The position numbers and the translations under genes were made by a program. Below the pieces are notes generated by a model. The model had not been told where the DNA came from. It saw only the letters and a list, made by a program, of their open reading frames with translations, and did not search any database. DNA of 64,000 nt from Heterobilharzia americana (Eukaryota > Platyhelminthes > Trematoda > Strigeidida > Schistosomatidae). The stretch lies in contig OX104129.1 in the NCBI GenBank assembly GCA_944470555.2, forward strand, positions 50,005,998 through 50,069,997. The letters run 5' to 3'. Positions 1-11,900 of this stretch are shown here, piece by piece. Position 1 is the first letter of the stretch, and every line of letters begins with the position of its first letter.

Positions 1-1018
1 GGCACACTATGCAAATAATCAAACTTCAAGAGCACAGTAAACAAAAAACAGCCAGTTTCATGCTTTTTGAGAAATCCATTCAGGTTTTAATACCTAATTC
101 TATTTTCACTCGTCTGCGACCATATTTTGTGAATCACCTACAGCTGTCCATTTCGGTTTGATTACATTGCGAATCCTTATTCAAGTGAGATTAATGCTTT
201 TATTGGCTTACTTAGGTTGAACATGGACTGTTAGCACTTATTTCACATTACTAGATACATATTTTTGAAAAACACTGATAGTGAACGTTGAGCTTCTGAA
301 AAATAAGTTAATAACTTATACGGTATCAGCGGACATGCGTATTTTCATCAGGTCACTTGGAGGAAAAACTAGTGTATGGGTTGATCTTGCTTAAGAACGC
401 AAAAATCAGTGTCCATCAACAAAGTTAGAAATTATTCTGTATAGTCATTTGATACAAACATGGTTAAATTAATTCGGGCATATGAATTAGAAAACAACAA
501 CAATGGTGATAATAATAAAATGAAATCTCGGAATGTTTTTACACTCTCAGTAGTCAATCCTTGTAGGTGTGCGACTGAATTGTGTGTGTGCAGAGGTAAA
601 GGGAAATAGCGACTAGATAATAAAATTATCATAAGTCTATAAAATCAATATATTATGGTCTGGATATTTATAATCTTAGATAAAATGTTAAAGTTCCTAA
701 TCAATTATGAAAGTAAGGACGAAAAAGTAACATGATCACGATAAGAGTATCAACAGAGATAATATATACATTTATCCGGTTGACTGGGAAGGAATTTATT
801 GCAAATATATCTGGGTTGAAGTTGAAGGCCATGGGAGGGAAACACAATTTGAAAAATTTAACTGCATTGGCTTCTGGTATGCTTAGCAATTGGAGGCGCA
901 AGAACTTAGAGTATTGTGATGGAACTTGGTCAATCTTTTGCTTACTATCTACTAGATGGGTGAATATTGAGCTTTTGGTGAATTTCCTTGTTCCTTTGCC
1001 TAATCACGCTTGACAGTG
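1..1018. other. No recognisable gene
   Basis: AT-rich sequence with only short chance reading frames. I see no repeat, RNA or domain signature in it. The end borders the minus-strand Penelope-like fragment that follows. Confidence 0.5.
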
Positions 1019-1440
1019 TTAGGTGAAGCCACGATGGGCCTGTCTAGTCGTTCTACCTGTGTAACTATTTCCAAAGGAGGAATTAAATTTATGAATGCAC
1101 ATTGACGTGGCCGAATTCCGAAGTCTACCCTTCAACTGCATTGGCATCATACATCGAGTAGTCAATTTTGAACCTAATGTGGCGGCAAAGAAGGCTTTCA
1201 GCATCAGATTTCTGAGTTTGTGTCTGCTTCTTCAACCGCATCTCCTTTGGAAGCTAATGTTAGATACAACCGTTTCCTCGGCACCATTTGAAGGCGCTTT
1301 ACTCCAGCTGTTCTCATAGAAACAGTCCTTATGAAATATTCAGGATAACCATTCTTGTTTATGGAGTTCTCGATTACTCTTAAGTCGTTGTAAAGAACAC
1401 TAGAGAATTCCTGAATGCTTAGCATGACAGGATCTCATTA
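1019..1440 (-). pseudogene. Penelope-like element fragment, linker and start of GIY-YIG domain
   Basis: Two adjoining minus-strand frames (1425-1204 and 1204-1019) line up with the linker and endonuclease part of the better preserved Penelope-like copy at 43.70-44.71 kb. The first contains NGYPEYFI, matching NGYPETFL there. The second contains SMCIHKF followed by SYTGRTTRQ, matching SMCIYQF and SYIGRTVRQ. In intact elements this region joins the reverse transcriptase to a GIY-YIG nuclease that nicks target DNA. Here the second cysteine of the usual C-x-C pair is lost (NSSFG instead of NCSCG), the YIG core reads YTG, and the frame stops just after it. This is a dead fragment with no RT domain. 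The assignment rests on motif comparison inside this window. Confidence 0.65.
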
Positions 1441-1557
1441 GGGAGCAAGAAAATAGGACACATCTTTTATTTCAGTCCTTTTTACAGACATGAACATAAT
1501 CAGTAGACTTATCTACAAGACTATGCAATCATGTTACTGATAAAGTGACTCATGTAA

Positions 1558-1848
1558 AATACTGGGCGCGCGATGAGGCAAGTTGACTGTCGAATTTCTG
1601 AGGACCACCAACCATCGATGAATAGAAGATAGGTAAGAAAAATAAAAAGCCTCATGCTTAAATACCTAGCTGACACGAAAAATCAGATTGAGGCTAGAAA
1701 AAAATATAAAATTATTCATCGTGTAGGGGTAAATTCACTACATGGATTACGCATTTGTCTACTTCACATAGTACAAGCGTTTGCAATCCACCTTTTAAAA
1801 ATAATCTGTCTAACCACTTGCAATACTGTGGTCGTCAAAATTATGTAA
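1558..1848 (+). pseudogene. Penelope-like element fragment, C-terminal GIY-YIG nuclease end
   Basis: Plus-strand translation reads TGRAMRQVDCRISEDH, matching IGRTVRQVRRRIAEHH of the 43.7-kb copy. After one in-frame TAG near 1630 it continues as LKYLADT, KIIHRV and GLRICLLHIVQAFAIHLLK, matching LSHLIDT, KVIYHI and RVRLLHTAEAIGIHLHK there. The fragment therefore covers the last ~95 residues of a Penelope-like protein, with one stop. It lies on the strand opposite the fragment just upstream, so the two are separate insertions or an inverted rearrangement. It is non-functional. Confidence 0.65.
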
Positions 1849-3511
1849 CTCTCAGTATAACTTTGCACACTTCTTGCCCGTTTTTATCCTTTTAAAATTC
1901 ATTTGCTTCCTTGTTCTTGCGTAATTATTTATTATTTATGACTGGCCACTCAAGAAAAAAGCTCTTACCAGTTACTGTGCGATTCGCCTAAGAATGACTT
2001 GTTTTACATCACTATAATTACCATTTTTAATCTTGTATAATTACTCTGTTGATTCTAATAATGCAAGAACAAAGACATTTGCAGAATAAAATAAGCTCAT
2101 TTTATTCCATGACTTTTCATTAGCTGCGAACAGCCTACAATTGAAGCAAAATGCTTGTGGTAATAACGACATATGACACTTTAAATATGTAGAAATAAAT
2201 AAGGATTTGAAATCCAGGATTAACAATGAGGCAGTGAGTTGAGGAAACACGGGATTAATAATTATACACCATAGTCAAAATCAGTGGCAATTAATATCTA
2301 ATGAGATGGAAAATTCTGGGGCAGATAGTAGTCTAAAAAAAGGGGTTGTTAAAGAGCTAATAGGTTAAGTATTTGCATGAAAAAACCAGAAAGCGTTAGC
2401 CTGAGTGATTAACGGTCAGTAAGTAAGTAATCAAGAGATGATGCAGTTAATCAAAGGAAGACTGTATACATACATATGCAAAAAATTATATACAGTTACC
2501 AGGGTAAAGAAAAGCTAATTACGATCTCTTTTGGAGTACACATACAAGGTTGAAAATGCTTGATGACGACAGCTTCCGCAAATCGTAATAAACATGGCGT
2601 TCTTTGTTTGTTGATTATTCTGAAAGAGTGAGCAACATCTGTATGATGTCCTGTTTTCATCAGGTACCTGGGGATTATGCTGTTAAGAGCCATGCCACTT
2701 TGTAGACACAGGTATCTCACCATATGCTCATAAAATCAGGGAGATGTCCTTCCTTTGGTCTTTCCTTTGTACTTGCTTCCATAAGCATAAGTGGATCGAT
2801 ATACAAAGTTGGAGATGAAGTGAGCTGGATATTCGTCTACTTTCGACTACATTATTGAGCATCCTGTATTTCAAACTTATATGGATCTGCCAGGAAGAAA
2901 GCTCATTTTTTGTGCAGCTTTTATTCTTCTGTCTTTTCTTTCAGATGCCTCATTAACCATGAACGCTAGATAAAGGAAAACAAGTTTCTCCTCAATAGTT
3001 GGGTGCTTCGGTTTTTTGTTTCATTATTCAAATATATCAATTTCCTCATGCCATTTAAAGGACATCAACTTCTGTTCTGACTGTGGTTGACCTGAAGATG
3101 TTTGATGCTTACCGACATTCCTGCCTTATGGTTAAAATTATGTTCTTCTAAGAGTTCAAACACTGTTCCACTCTATGCTTGAGCCAGGGACATCACTACA
3201 ACTTAGTCAGGTTACAAATCACTCCCAGGAGATTCGTAATACACACTCTAACAGAAATTTTTTCCAAAAGTACAGAAATGTCTTCATCATCTGCATGATC
3301 AAGCCCACTACCTATGTCCAGAAGTCCTATTGATTGACGTTAAGTACCCAACACCAAGATTTCGTTCCCTGTAGTGGCTTATCGGTTACGTAAGCGGACA
3401 CACTGTGAATCTAACCATTACACTTCTATCAGTGCTCGGCAATTAGGACTCACCATTTGCACTATCCTGCATTCTGTGACCTACTTGGCCGAATTCTGTA
3501 ACTTATTAAAC
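1849..3511. other. Gap sequence outside the Penelope fragment
   Basis: Apart from the minus-strand Penelope scrap at 2496-2790, this AT-rich stretch shows only short chance frames. A short GTAA repeat occurs near 2416-2430. No gene is supported. Confidence 0.4.
2496..2790 (-). pseudogene. Penelope-like element fragment, extreme C-terminus
   Basis: The minus-strand frame 2723-2496 reads YLMKTGHHTDVAHSFRII, then LLRFAEAVVIKHFQP and FSLPW. These match HLIDTGHRVNIHNAFKVI, LLHTAEAIGIHLHKP and LSLPW at the C-terminus of the 43.7-kb element. Further upstream on the same strand LPDFMS resembles LPDFSSS of that copy, but the GIY-YIG core between them is missing. It is the third C-terminal scrap in 1.8 kb. 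No catalytic domain is present. Confidence 0.6.
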
Positions 3512-3808
3512 ATTTCAAGTTGTTATTCATCGTAGACTGATATCAGTTGAAGGAATAATGGAAACCTGGGAGCACTGGACAGCTGTTTCTTCCTAGTATG
3601 GAACTCCGCAGCAGTGCGTGCCCATGACCCCGCCAGGGATGGAACCCGTGACCTTCAGGTTCCGCTGCCAGCACGTTACCATTGAGCCACTGGGTCAGAA
3701 TCCAATGCTCCATATTTCCAACTTCTGTTAGCTAACGAAGAAACAGCTGTCCAGTGCTCCTTTGTTCCTCCAACTGATGTCAGTCTACGATGAATAACAA
3801 CTTGAAAT
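3512..3808 (-). repeat. Foldback element with tRNA-like centre (family F1)
   Basis: The outer ~75 bases are inverted repeats. The left arm (3512-3593) and the reverse complement of the right arm (3737-3808) share CAAGTTGTTATTCATCGTAG and GAGCACTGGACAGCTGTTTC, with a ~12-base extra segment in the left arm. The ~143-base centre, read on the minus strand, has a tRNA-like box A (TGGCTCAATGG) and box B (GGGTTCCATCCC) at ordinary pol III promoter spacing. This looks like a tRNA-derived SINE or MITE able to form a long stem-loop. No coding capacity is seen. A shorter relative lies at 31,140-31,315. Confidence 0.7.
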
Positions 3809-5562
3809 AATTCCAAATCTCCACAACTCCCTCAAAATTCAACTTATTTAACAGTTGGTTGAGTTTCCAATTATGAAATAAACACCTGTAAATGCGATCC
3901 AAATAATAAGAGTATAACAGTTTCAGCATCGCTGATTTGTGAACAAAAATGATGAGTTCTGGGAAACTTATGACTTACTGTAATAAAGAGAGAAATTTCT
4001 TACTTTACTATCACATACTGTTATATAACTCTCAAACATACATGAATACATAACAAATAGGCAATATTTTCTTTTGGTATGTTTAGTCTAAATTTTTTTT
4101 GTATTAATTATAATTACATCTTTATTTAAATAAACTGAAGTTTAATATACCTTGGGACTAATTTAACCTCAAGATCATTTTGCTAAAACACTGTCTATCT
4201 GATTCACATCCATCAATTACTGAATGAGGAATGCTATACTTCTAATTAAGTCCGTTTCATCAGAAACAGTTTAAGTACAATTTAAAGTGATAACAGTCGG
4301 CTGCACACACAAAATTACTTTTTTAAATATTTCTCGGTTGTATGCAGACTAATTTTCAGTGAAAATCCAAAGATAATAAATGAGGACTACTCATTTCATA
4401 ACAGAAACGATCTATGCTTATACAAACGGTTTTTAGCCAAGTGAAAAGTGTGAATTGAACAACTTTTGCAAGCAAAATAATTTAACTTCTCCAATAACTA
4501 AGGCTTAAGTTGGTTAACCTCAAGTATTTCAACGGAATTTGAGGTGTCTGAAATTCAAGTTGGGAAAATCTTACTGCCTACCACCAACAAGAGCTAAAAC
4601 AGCAACTTGTCTGACCGCATGAAAACAAATTTAGTTAAAAAGTCACCATGAACATTGTCACTGTCTAAAGGCGTAATCCAATAAGTACTTATTACACGAA
4701 GGAACACTACTAACAGAGGTCTAAGCTCTTCAGACTCTTTGAATAAACGCTTACCTTCATTTAGCTTGAGATAAGTTAACGTCTTGATGCAAAACAAGAT
4801 GCAAAAGCTACGTAGTGGCCACAGATGTACAATAGCTATATCTAAGATCCTAAAGCGGTACAATTAATGCGTTACTAGAAAATCCTGAGGGCGGAATACA
4901 CCCATTTGATCACAGGAAGAGACAAGAAGCAGTTGTAGCGGAGAAAAACGTTACTTTTCGATGAAGTAATTTACCAAGCTGTACATTCGTAAATATATGA
5001 CATTGCTCCAGAAATCTTCAGGAAAAGACTGTCAAGATCTTTAGATAAAAGATACTTCGCTCAAACCTTCGAGTAATTTTCTCCTGCAAAAATCTTTTTG
5101 GCCAGTGTGTGAAAGACGAGCCGATACATTGAGCCATGTCGGTGTACGTATAGCAGTTAACTTGCACTTGTGCAGGGAGTTTATCGGCCCTACAATCCAT
5201 CTGATTGTAAAACGTGCCCATGAACACTATCCAGACTAGTTGGCAAAGGAAAAACGGAAATATATCTTAAGTTCAATAACAGCACATCTCGTGAACTCAG
5301 ACCACTTAGCTCCATTTAAGGGCTCATTCAAAATCTTCTGTAGGGTTTGATCGAACAACTCGAAGAGAGTAAAGTCAAAGCATTTGACTATAGCTGAAGC
5401 AGAAATTTGGACCAACGTTACGTGTCCAAAAAGGTTACGTCCAACCTTTATTTTTGCCATGGCCATCCTAAGGTCTTGACTGTCATAGATTCATCCTGTA
5501 TTAGGTAACTATACACATATTTCCAAAATCTACTGTTTATTTACAATAATTTAGTTGGTTAT
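3809..5562. other. No recognisable gene
   Basis: AT-rich sequence. The minus-strand frames at 4594-4863, 5018-5227 and 5236-5466 show no domain motif or splice context and are probably chance. Confidence 0.4.
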
Positions 5563-5700
5563 GGCTAGCAGAGGAATCCAGGACGCGCGTTTCACCAGCT
5601 AGATGTACCTGGTGTTGTTCCCATTGAGACTCGAACTCCATACCCATCGCTTCAGACAACCAGGCATTACCCACTATGACACGGAGGCACGATAGCTACT
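5563..5700 (-). mobile_element. Sm-alpha-type hammerhead SINE, stem II missing
   Basis: Read on the minus strand, the element has a tRNA-like head with box A (TAGTGGGTAATGCC) and box B (GGAGTTCGAGTCTC). A hammerhead-like tail follows: GTACATCTAG, then CTGGTGAAACGCGCGTCCTG, GATTCC and CTGCTAGCCA. Schistosome Sm-alpha SINEs are known to encode a self-cleaving hammerhead RNA. Here stem III, the GUC cleavage site and much of stem I remain, but the segment that would form stem II and part of the CUGAUGA core is gone. The copy cannot fold a complete ribozyme. Confidence 0.75.
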
Positions 5701-6207
5701 GTTTATTTCCTTACTCAGTCATAGGTTTACTTGGCATTACATAATCACGATTTTACTCTCATAACCCTTTGTTTGTCTTCCTACTCCGGTATAGAATTAT
5801 TCTGTATTACATAATTACACTTAATTTCATAGTCCCTTATCTATTTTCCTGCTCTAAACCCAAATATATATGTATATGTATGTAATAATTAACTTCCTTT
5901 AGTTATTCATTATGTTTGGCCCCTAACCGGAAATAATTCTGGAACATTCTTTCCAATGTAACATGTATTCACTAATGTACAGCCTAGTGAATGACTCCAT
6001 CAAAAATAAAAAATTTTCTTTCCTGCAAACACCTCTTGACTAATCTCAAGAGCAACAGAAACATTCTCATGTATGTTGCTTAAAGTTTACATATATGATG
6101 ATATAACAACAACTTAAAAAAGTTTAATAAAACCACTTTAAGGAATCCATTACTTTCGATATTTGGCCAGAAATTTTTTTTTACTTTTGGCGACTTTTTC
6201 AAATACA

Positions 6208-6660
6208 AACACCAATGGAAACTGGATGATGAGTGAAACTGAAATGGAAATTCGGACCTGGGACGGGTTCGAACCAGCTACCACTGGGTTTCCTGCCCGA
6301 TACTCTTCGAAGTAAGCTACGAGGTCTGACTGCTAGCCACATTTTTAATTCACTTCAATGACCATGGATTTTACCCAACTACTATGTGAATTCATGATGC
6401 GTTAATATCGCTTGCTTGTATTCACATTGGCTGCCTAGTCAAAGCTTCTCATCCCAATCTAAATCCAACTGAATTGAAGCGAAGTAAGAATCTGGTCATC
6501 AGTCGGAACTCGTAGCTCAGTTGATACACCATCTGCCCGGAAACCTGTTGGTCGCTGATATGAATCCGGCTGCGGTCCGAATTTCCATTCCACCTTGAAT
6601 CATCACCCAGTATGAATTCTAGGCTGACAAACTACGGCTGTTACAGACAGTCAAAACGAT
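6208..6660. repeat. Foldback tRNA-like element (family F2), composite copy
   Basis: Outer inverted repeats are visible: GGATGATGAGTGAAACTGAA and GAAATTCGGACC at 6213-6262 pair with GGTCCGAATTTCCATTC and AATCATCACCCAG at 6575-6612. Two tRNA-like heads sit inside in opposite orientations. The left one is on the minus strand, with box B GGTTCGAACCC. The right one is on the plus strand, with GTAGCTCAGTTGAT as box A and TGAATCC as a box B remnant. The common family tail with CAGTCAAAACGATAA ends near 6657. Relatives lie at 29,130, 34,095 and 57,352. Confidence 0.65.
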
Positions 6661-7943
6661 AACCAACTTCCGGAAACGTTGGGTTCTAAAACCTAGATAT
6701 CGTGATCTGTTAACAGTCGATAAAACTTCTGAGCAAACAGCCCAGTCTTCGTTTAAAAATGACAAGTGTTAACAGACAGTAAACAGCTTCAAAAAGGTTA
6801 CATCTGCAAGCTGAAATAGTTCAAAAAGGAAAAATATGGAAGGAAGAAGGCTACCATTGAAGTAAACCAAAGCTCATGAGAAAAGAGACAAGAAACAGAT
6901 GCAGGTCAATGAAGATGCTAAGAATCGTGATCTGCGTTAGTGTCACAGATAATTATTCATATCACTGAGTGTTATTATTAGCTATTGAAAACAGAAAACT
7001 GTTACAACATGGACACCAAGAGATATGTCATACAAGATAGTACAGTAACATTGTGGTGACACAGACAAAGGAGAAGAGAATACGAAGGAAAGCAGAAAAG
7101 TTATTTCAGAAGCAGTTTTTGAGATACATCCGTAGCGGCATTTACTATTTTCACTTTACTTTTCATTAATAGAGGGAAACGCAATAAAGCTACAGAATGG
7201 TCACCACACTGGCTTTGATTCTGAATTGTCTGTTACTGTCTCAAATCATTGAGTTGTACGATATTTCAGATTCCATCTAGGGAGCTACAAGGTACACACA
7301 GATTCTAACTCAACATAACTTCTCTTCGTTCAACAGCTTCACGTCATTCACTGGCCCCCTCTCCACCTTAACCAACCAGTCCCACGGCAACCTTGAAGTG
7401 GGCAGCGTGACAGCTGATGGAATGATATATGTAACACATATCCAAGTCACCAAAGATGGTGTTTCCAGATGGCTACACTCAGTGAATGACAGTCTGTATC
7501 ATACCCAAATACATGCCACATGGCTTCAGTATTAATTTCCTGGTTTTTCCATTGGGTGCCATCAATAAAACAAGGGTGATGATGATCGAGAATGGAGAGT
7601 TGTCAGGGTAGGAGCACACAGTCAATCCACCCACGCAGGTGCGTCGTACACCCGACTATGGAACCAAAAGTGGCCTAAACCGCCGTATTCTCATAACTTC
7701 TCAGTAAACAGTTCAAAATATCATCAGTCACAAATCCACTAACAGTCGTACAACCGCTGATGAACAAAAGCATTTCGACAACTTCCAGCAATCAACCATC
7801 AATACTGAGTGCAGTTACAAACTTCTGTAAAACTTACTGAAGCACTTTCCGAAACAATGGTGCCAAGCACATACCCTACTGTTACGTGGTGCTATTTAAG
7901 TAGCCTGTATGCTATTCCATAGTAAAATGATACCGTTTAAATA
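6661..7943. other. Unassigned sequence, partly GC-richer
   Basis: No gene is recognised. The part 7,330-7,690 is GC-richer than its surroundings and looks like an old repeat, but I cannot place it in a family. Confidence 0.35.
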
Positions 7944-8990
7944 CTATGAGTCGAAAAACCTTCCACTTGATAACAAGTCTTCCACTACCATCACTACACA
8001 ATCCCTTCGAGGTTTTTTTGAAAATTTTATCGATGATGGAGTTACAGAGGAATGATGAATAGAGGTAGTCCTGGTTAATTGCACTGCTGGTTCGGAAAAT
8101 AGAAGTGAGTGACTGTATGCTATCACTCTAACTGAGTTGTTGACGTATGTGACTTTCGACATTCTAAAAAAGATCTCAGGTAAACCTCTCTCTAACAGAC
8201 ATTTTCGAAGCAAAGCCTTGTCCAAGGAATCTAAAGCAACCTTAATGCCAAGGAATAAAATTAGTGTTGGTTTGTAATAATTTGAAGGTGTTCAAGTGTC
8301 TGACGGAGAGTGAGCAACTTATCAGAACATCACTGATCTAAATAAAATCCCGCCAGCTTACCACAGATCCACTTTTCATATGTTTTGTATGACCTTCGAA
8401 GTAGAACAGTATTCAACATTTTAGACCCCACTGGTAGCCAACTGATTGTCTGGTGATTATCAGATACACTAACCAAGCCATTCTGAAGATGAATGCAACA
8501 AATGATTAATTCTACAATATTGAAATACCAAGTCTGAAATACCTTCCCAAACACTAAGGCTAGTCTCACCTCCATCCTAAAACAGTTTTTGTGGAACTTC
8601 AATTCGAAAGATGAATTAGTGCTTATTAGTCACAGAATAAAGTACGGTAGGTTTAATATTGCCGGATTGGTAGGCCAGTTGAGCTGCATATCGAAGTGCT
8701 GCACCCAACATTCCAATTGGCTTAGAAAGGTATGATTCGCAGATCATTTCACTGGTATCAAGCATCTTGCTACCAGAAATATGAATGAAATACAGCAACT
8801 TTTGGCTAATGTCAGTTGCAGCAGCTGCTCCCATCTGACTTGCACATTCTGACCACCAGCCCACCTACCCCTACGCAGATGGCGTTTGGTCGGGCATGTG
8901 GGGGTATTAAGCATGTCAGTGTATTTGTTGCCTGTCGGAATATGCCGACCAGAGTCAAGAAGTTGCAAAGAGGTCGTAGAGAGTTAGAAA
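7944..8990 (-). pseudogene. LINE (RTE/SR2-like) reverse transcriptase remnant
   Basis: The minus strand carries, in several frames, a recognisable run of non-LTR retrotransposon RT landmarks in the right order. They are: a pre-RT segment (WWSECASQM and SEMICES in frame 8864-8616); NHQTISWLPVGSKMLNTVLL followed by KLAGFYLDQ (8602-8330), the usual 'NxRGISLLPV...QAGFRPG' block; TLRQTLEHLQ near 8300; the motif A region degraded to KVALDSLDKALLRKCL; and GLPEIFF with a decayed RV.AYS block (8225-7944). The endonuclease, the YADD/FADD motif and the 3' end are absent. Frameshifts and stops make it non-functional. It belongs to a different LINE family from the copies at 20.6-28, 39.6 and 59-62 kb. The clade name is an inference. 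Confidence 0.65.
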
Positions 8991-11900
8991 TAATTTAAAG
9001 TACGTCTTTTAAAGTCAAAAGCAGCTTTACCCGTTACCTCCATGGTGTCTTGCAAATGTATAAAACGGTCACCTATACTTTCTGAAAGATTGACAGCTAG
9101 TTAGAAATAAAGCTTGCTCTTGTACTTGCTTACAATACTAGGTGTAATTAGTTTGCATAATTCGGCCTACTTTTGACGACGATATTATTGGTCATTAAAA
9201 TGCAAGATGAACGTGGTATACACTAAAACGTAATCAGTGGAGACTGACATCACAAAGGAAGTCGCTGTCTTGTTTTAGTCAGCACTTGGGTACAGAAGGA
9301 GGACACTAGATATCAAAACTGCAATAGCGGAGACGGAAGTTGATACTAGCTAGAAACGAGTTGTAATCTGTGCAAAGCTGTAGAAGACGTTGTCCATTAA
9401 CTTATCTTTAAATAAATTTACTCCGTCAGCCGCCTGAAATAATATTCTGTGAGTCTAAACAATCGACGTGTACATTCAAGTTTCCAGACAGTACTCCGAG
9501 CATATCTGACAGGACAGATCACTTCGTTGATGATGGAACTCATTCTCAACTGTATCGAGGTCACCATCAGAAATGATGCAGAGATATCCTTCCCTTCCCC
9601 AGTTACCTCTCACTCTAACCAAACTGTTTACCTATCGGCACACAAACCACTGTTGTCTGAGATGAAGTCAACCAGTAAGGCTGGGTGTGATGCCAACAAC
9701 AGTAAGATGGTTTACGGATGCCTCAGAGATCCTCGATAAGTGCAGAAAGAACGGAAAAAGAGAATGGAAAGTCATTTGTAGCACTTCACTGATATCGTGT
9801 TTGTGTATCTGTGGTATATGTCAAACATCAGCGATGAGACCTGTCAATCAATCTGCACTTAGATTAGGACGTAAAATGAGGTCGTCTTGAAAGGTGCACA
9901 TGATTTCATGTCAGCTGTAGCAGACATCACACTAAAGAACAACTTTCAAGAAATAGTGGTTTAGTAGAGAAAGGTTATACAATCAGACCAAAGTTTTGGT
10001 AATTGACGAATAACTGAGTTAAAAAAGATAAATATAGGGACAAATTAAAAAATGTTGACTGACTTAGATGTAAAAATGACGACGACATCAAGACAACAAA
10101 TGGAATGATAAAGTGGTAAATAACGTAGTGAATTTCGCTTGTTTCACGTGGGTCCAGTCAGTAATTTGAAGTTCTGACCGTTGATGTTCACTCATAATCT
10201 ATACTTGAGCTGCTGAACCTGACCACCATTCACACCGGGGAACGAGGCCTTTGACTAGGAATCTGGTCCACAAGTCAGTGAAGCAACGTTGGAAGTATTC
10301 ATATATTTGCAAATATCCGAAGTAATTTAACACGCCACTAATCTGTTCATTGTCGGGGAGCCTATGTACACCACAGGCTTGGAAGTAGGTTTTTTCATTT
10401 CTGCAAGTATAGCAATCCATTGATGGTAGTAGATATCAAATTTCACCTCCTAACATTTGTAGAGAAAAGCAAGAGACCTTTGTTGATGCTATGACCACTT
10501 AGCTGTGTGACAACATTTCAAAGGTTTGACATGGATCAACCGTCCACCCTACCATGACATTTGAGAGTTATTTAAAGTAAAGTCTACTTCCATTAGCTTG
10601 TTTGTTTTAATATTCTGAATAACCTACATGTGAATGAAAAGCCGACATACCCACATAGTTTTAAATATTAGCAGTAAGTAGTGTGGTCTTTATTAGGTCA
10701 CTGTTCTGGTAAAAAAGTTATGCAATGTTTTTTCTTCTCCTCTCCTTCCTATCCCTTTGCGGATATACTTGTTGCTAACTTGTAAATAAGTATATATTAA
10801 CCCAGGCAATAAGTCAAACTTTAATGTATAACAGGTTTGTTGATGAGGTATATATGTCACGAAATTCCTAAGGATATTTACTCAGGCATATATACATACA
10901 TATTAAGTCTACCATGGAACATGATACAATCAATTTCATTTTTTGACTTGAGACTTCTACGAAAAGGTGATGGATAATCTCAGAGACCCATCCACAGGAA
11001 AGAAACATGCAATGGACAGTACTTTCATCATATTAGTTTCTCTCCTGAGAGATGTAAGTAGGGACTGGTCAGAACGCTATTTTTCATGGATAGAGAAATA
11101 GGCTCATCATAAGTTTATCGACAGATTTATTCGAAAAAACTACCACTCTAATTTGTGTAGACAAAGTCAAAACAAGAACTTCAGAAACAAGTGGACTCAA
11201 TCATTTAGAGAAGAAACCTCTTTCGCTAATTAAATATCAAAGGGGATAAACTGAGAAACAGGGTTCATTGAAGAATAAGAGCTATAATTAAAACCGCCTT
11301 TTTCCCAGCAGCCAAGTCATTAACGCAAATGATAGTCAACAGCCTTCTTGCTTATGTCACCTTAAATTGCAATTACCGATTCACTTGAACTGCTAGAGGG
11401 TGCATATCAGAATGACAGATAAGAAGGCTAAAACTCACTTCTTTGAAAGTAATCCCAATAAGTTAGGGATAGAGAGGCAAAATTGTTGTAAAGTTCCACC
11501 AGTAAATAAATATAGGACATGATGTAGTCATCTTGAGTGAATTTAAAATAATCAACAAACAAAACAGATATTACTTCATTTCAGATACTCAGAAGAGATT
11601 GCCATCAGAATAATTAAATGCAATTCCTGTATCAATAATAAGAAGTAGTCGCTACCCTCTAACTTCAACGGTATCCACCACTTTGTTATATCATTCAGTA
11701 TAAGCCTGTTCAACTTTCTCATCTTTTGTTTCATCATACCTCTTCGACCAAAAATGTCTACAGTAATCCCCATTTTATCTGCACAGTTTTAGTATTTGCC
11801 GCAAACCGATTACACTTGCACGCTTAAACCTCGTATTTTCGTCGTGAACTTATCTTACATGCCTGCATAGTCTTTCCGGTTTGTCAACTATAGCCTGGAT

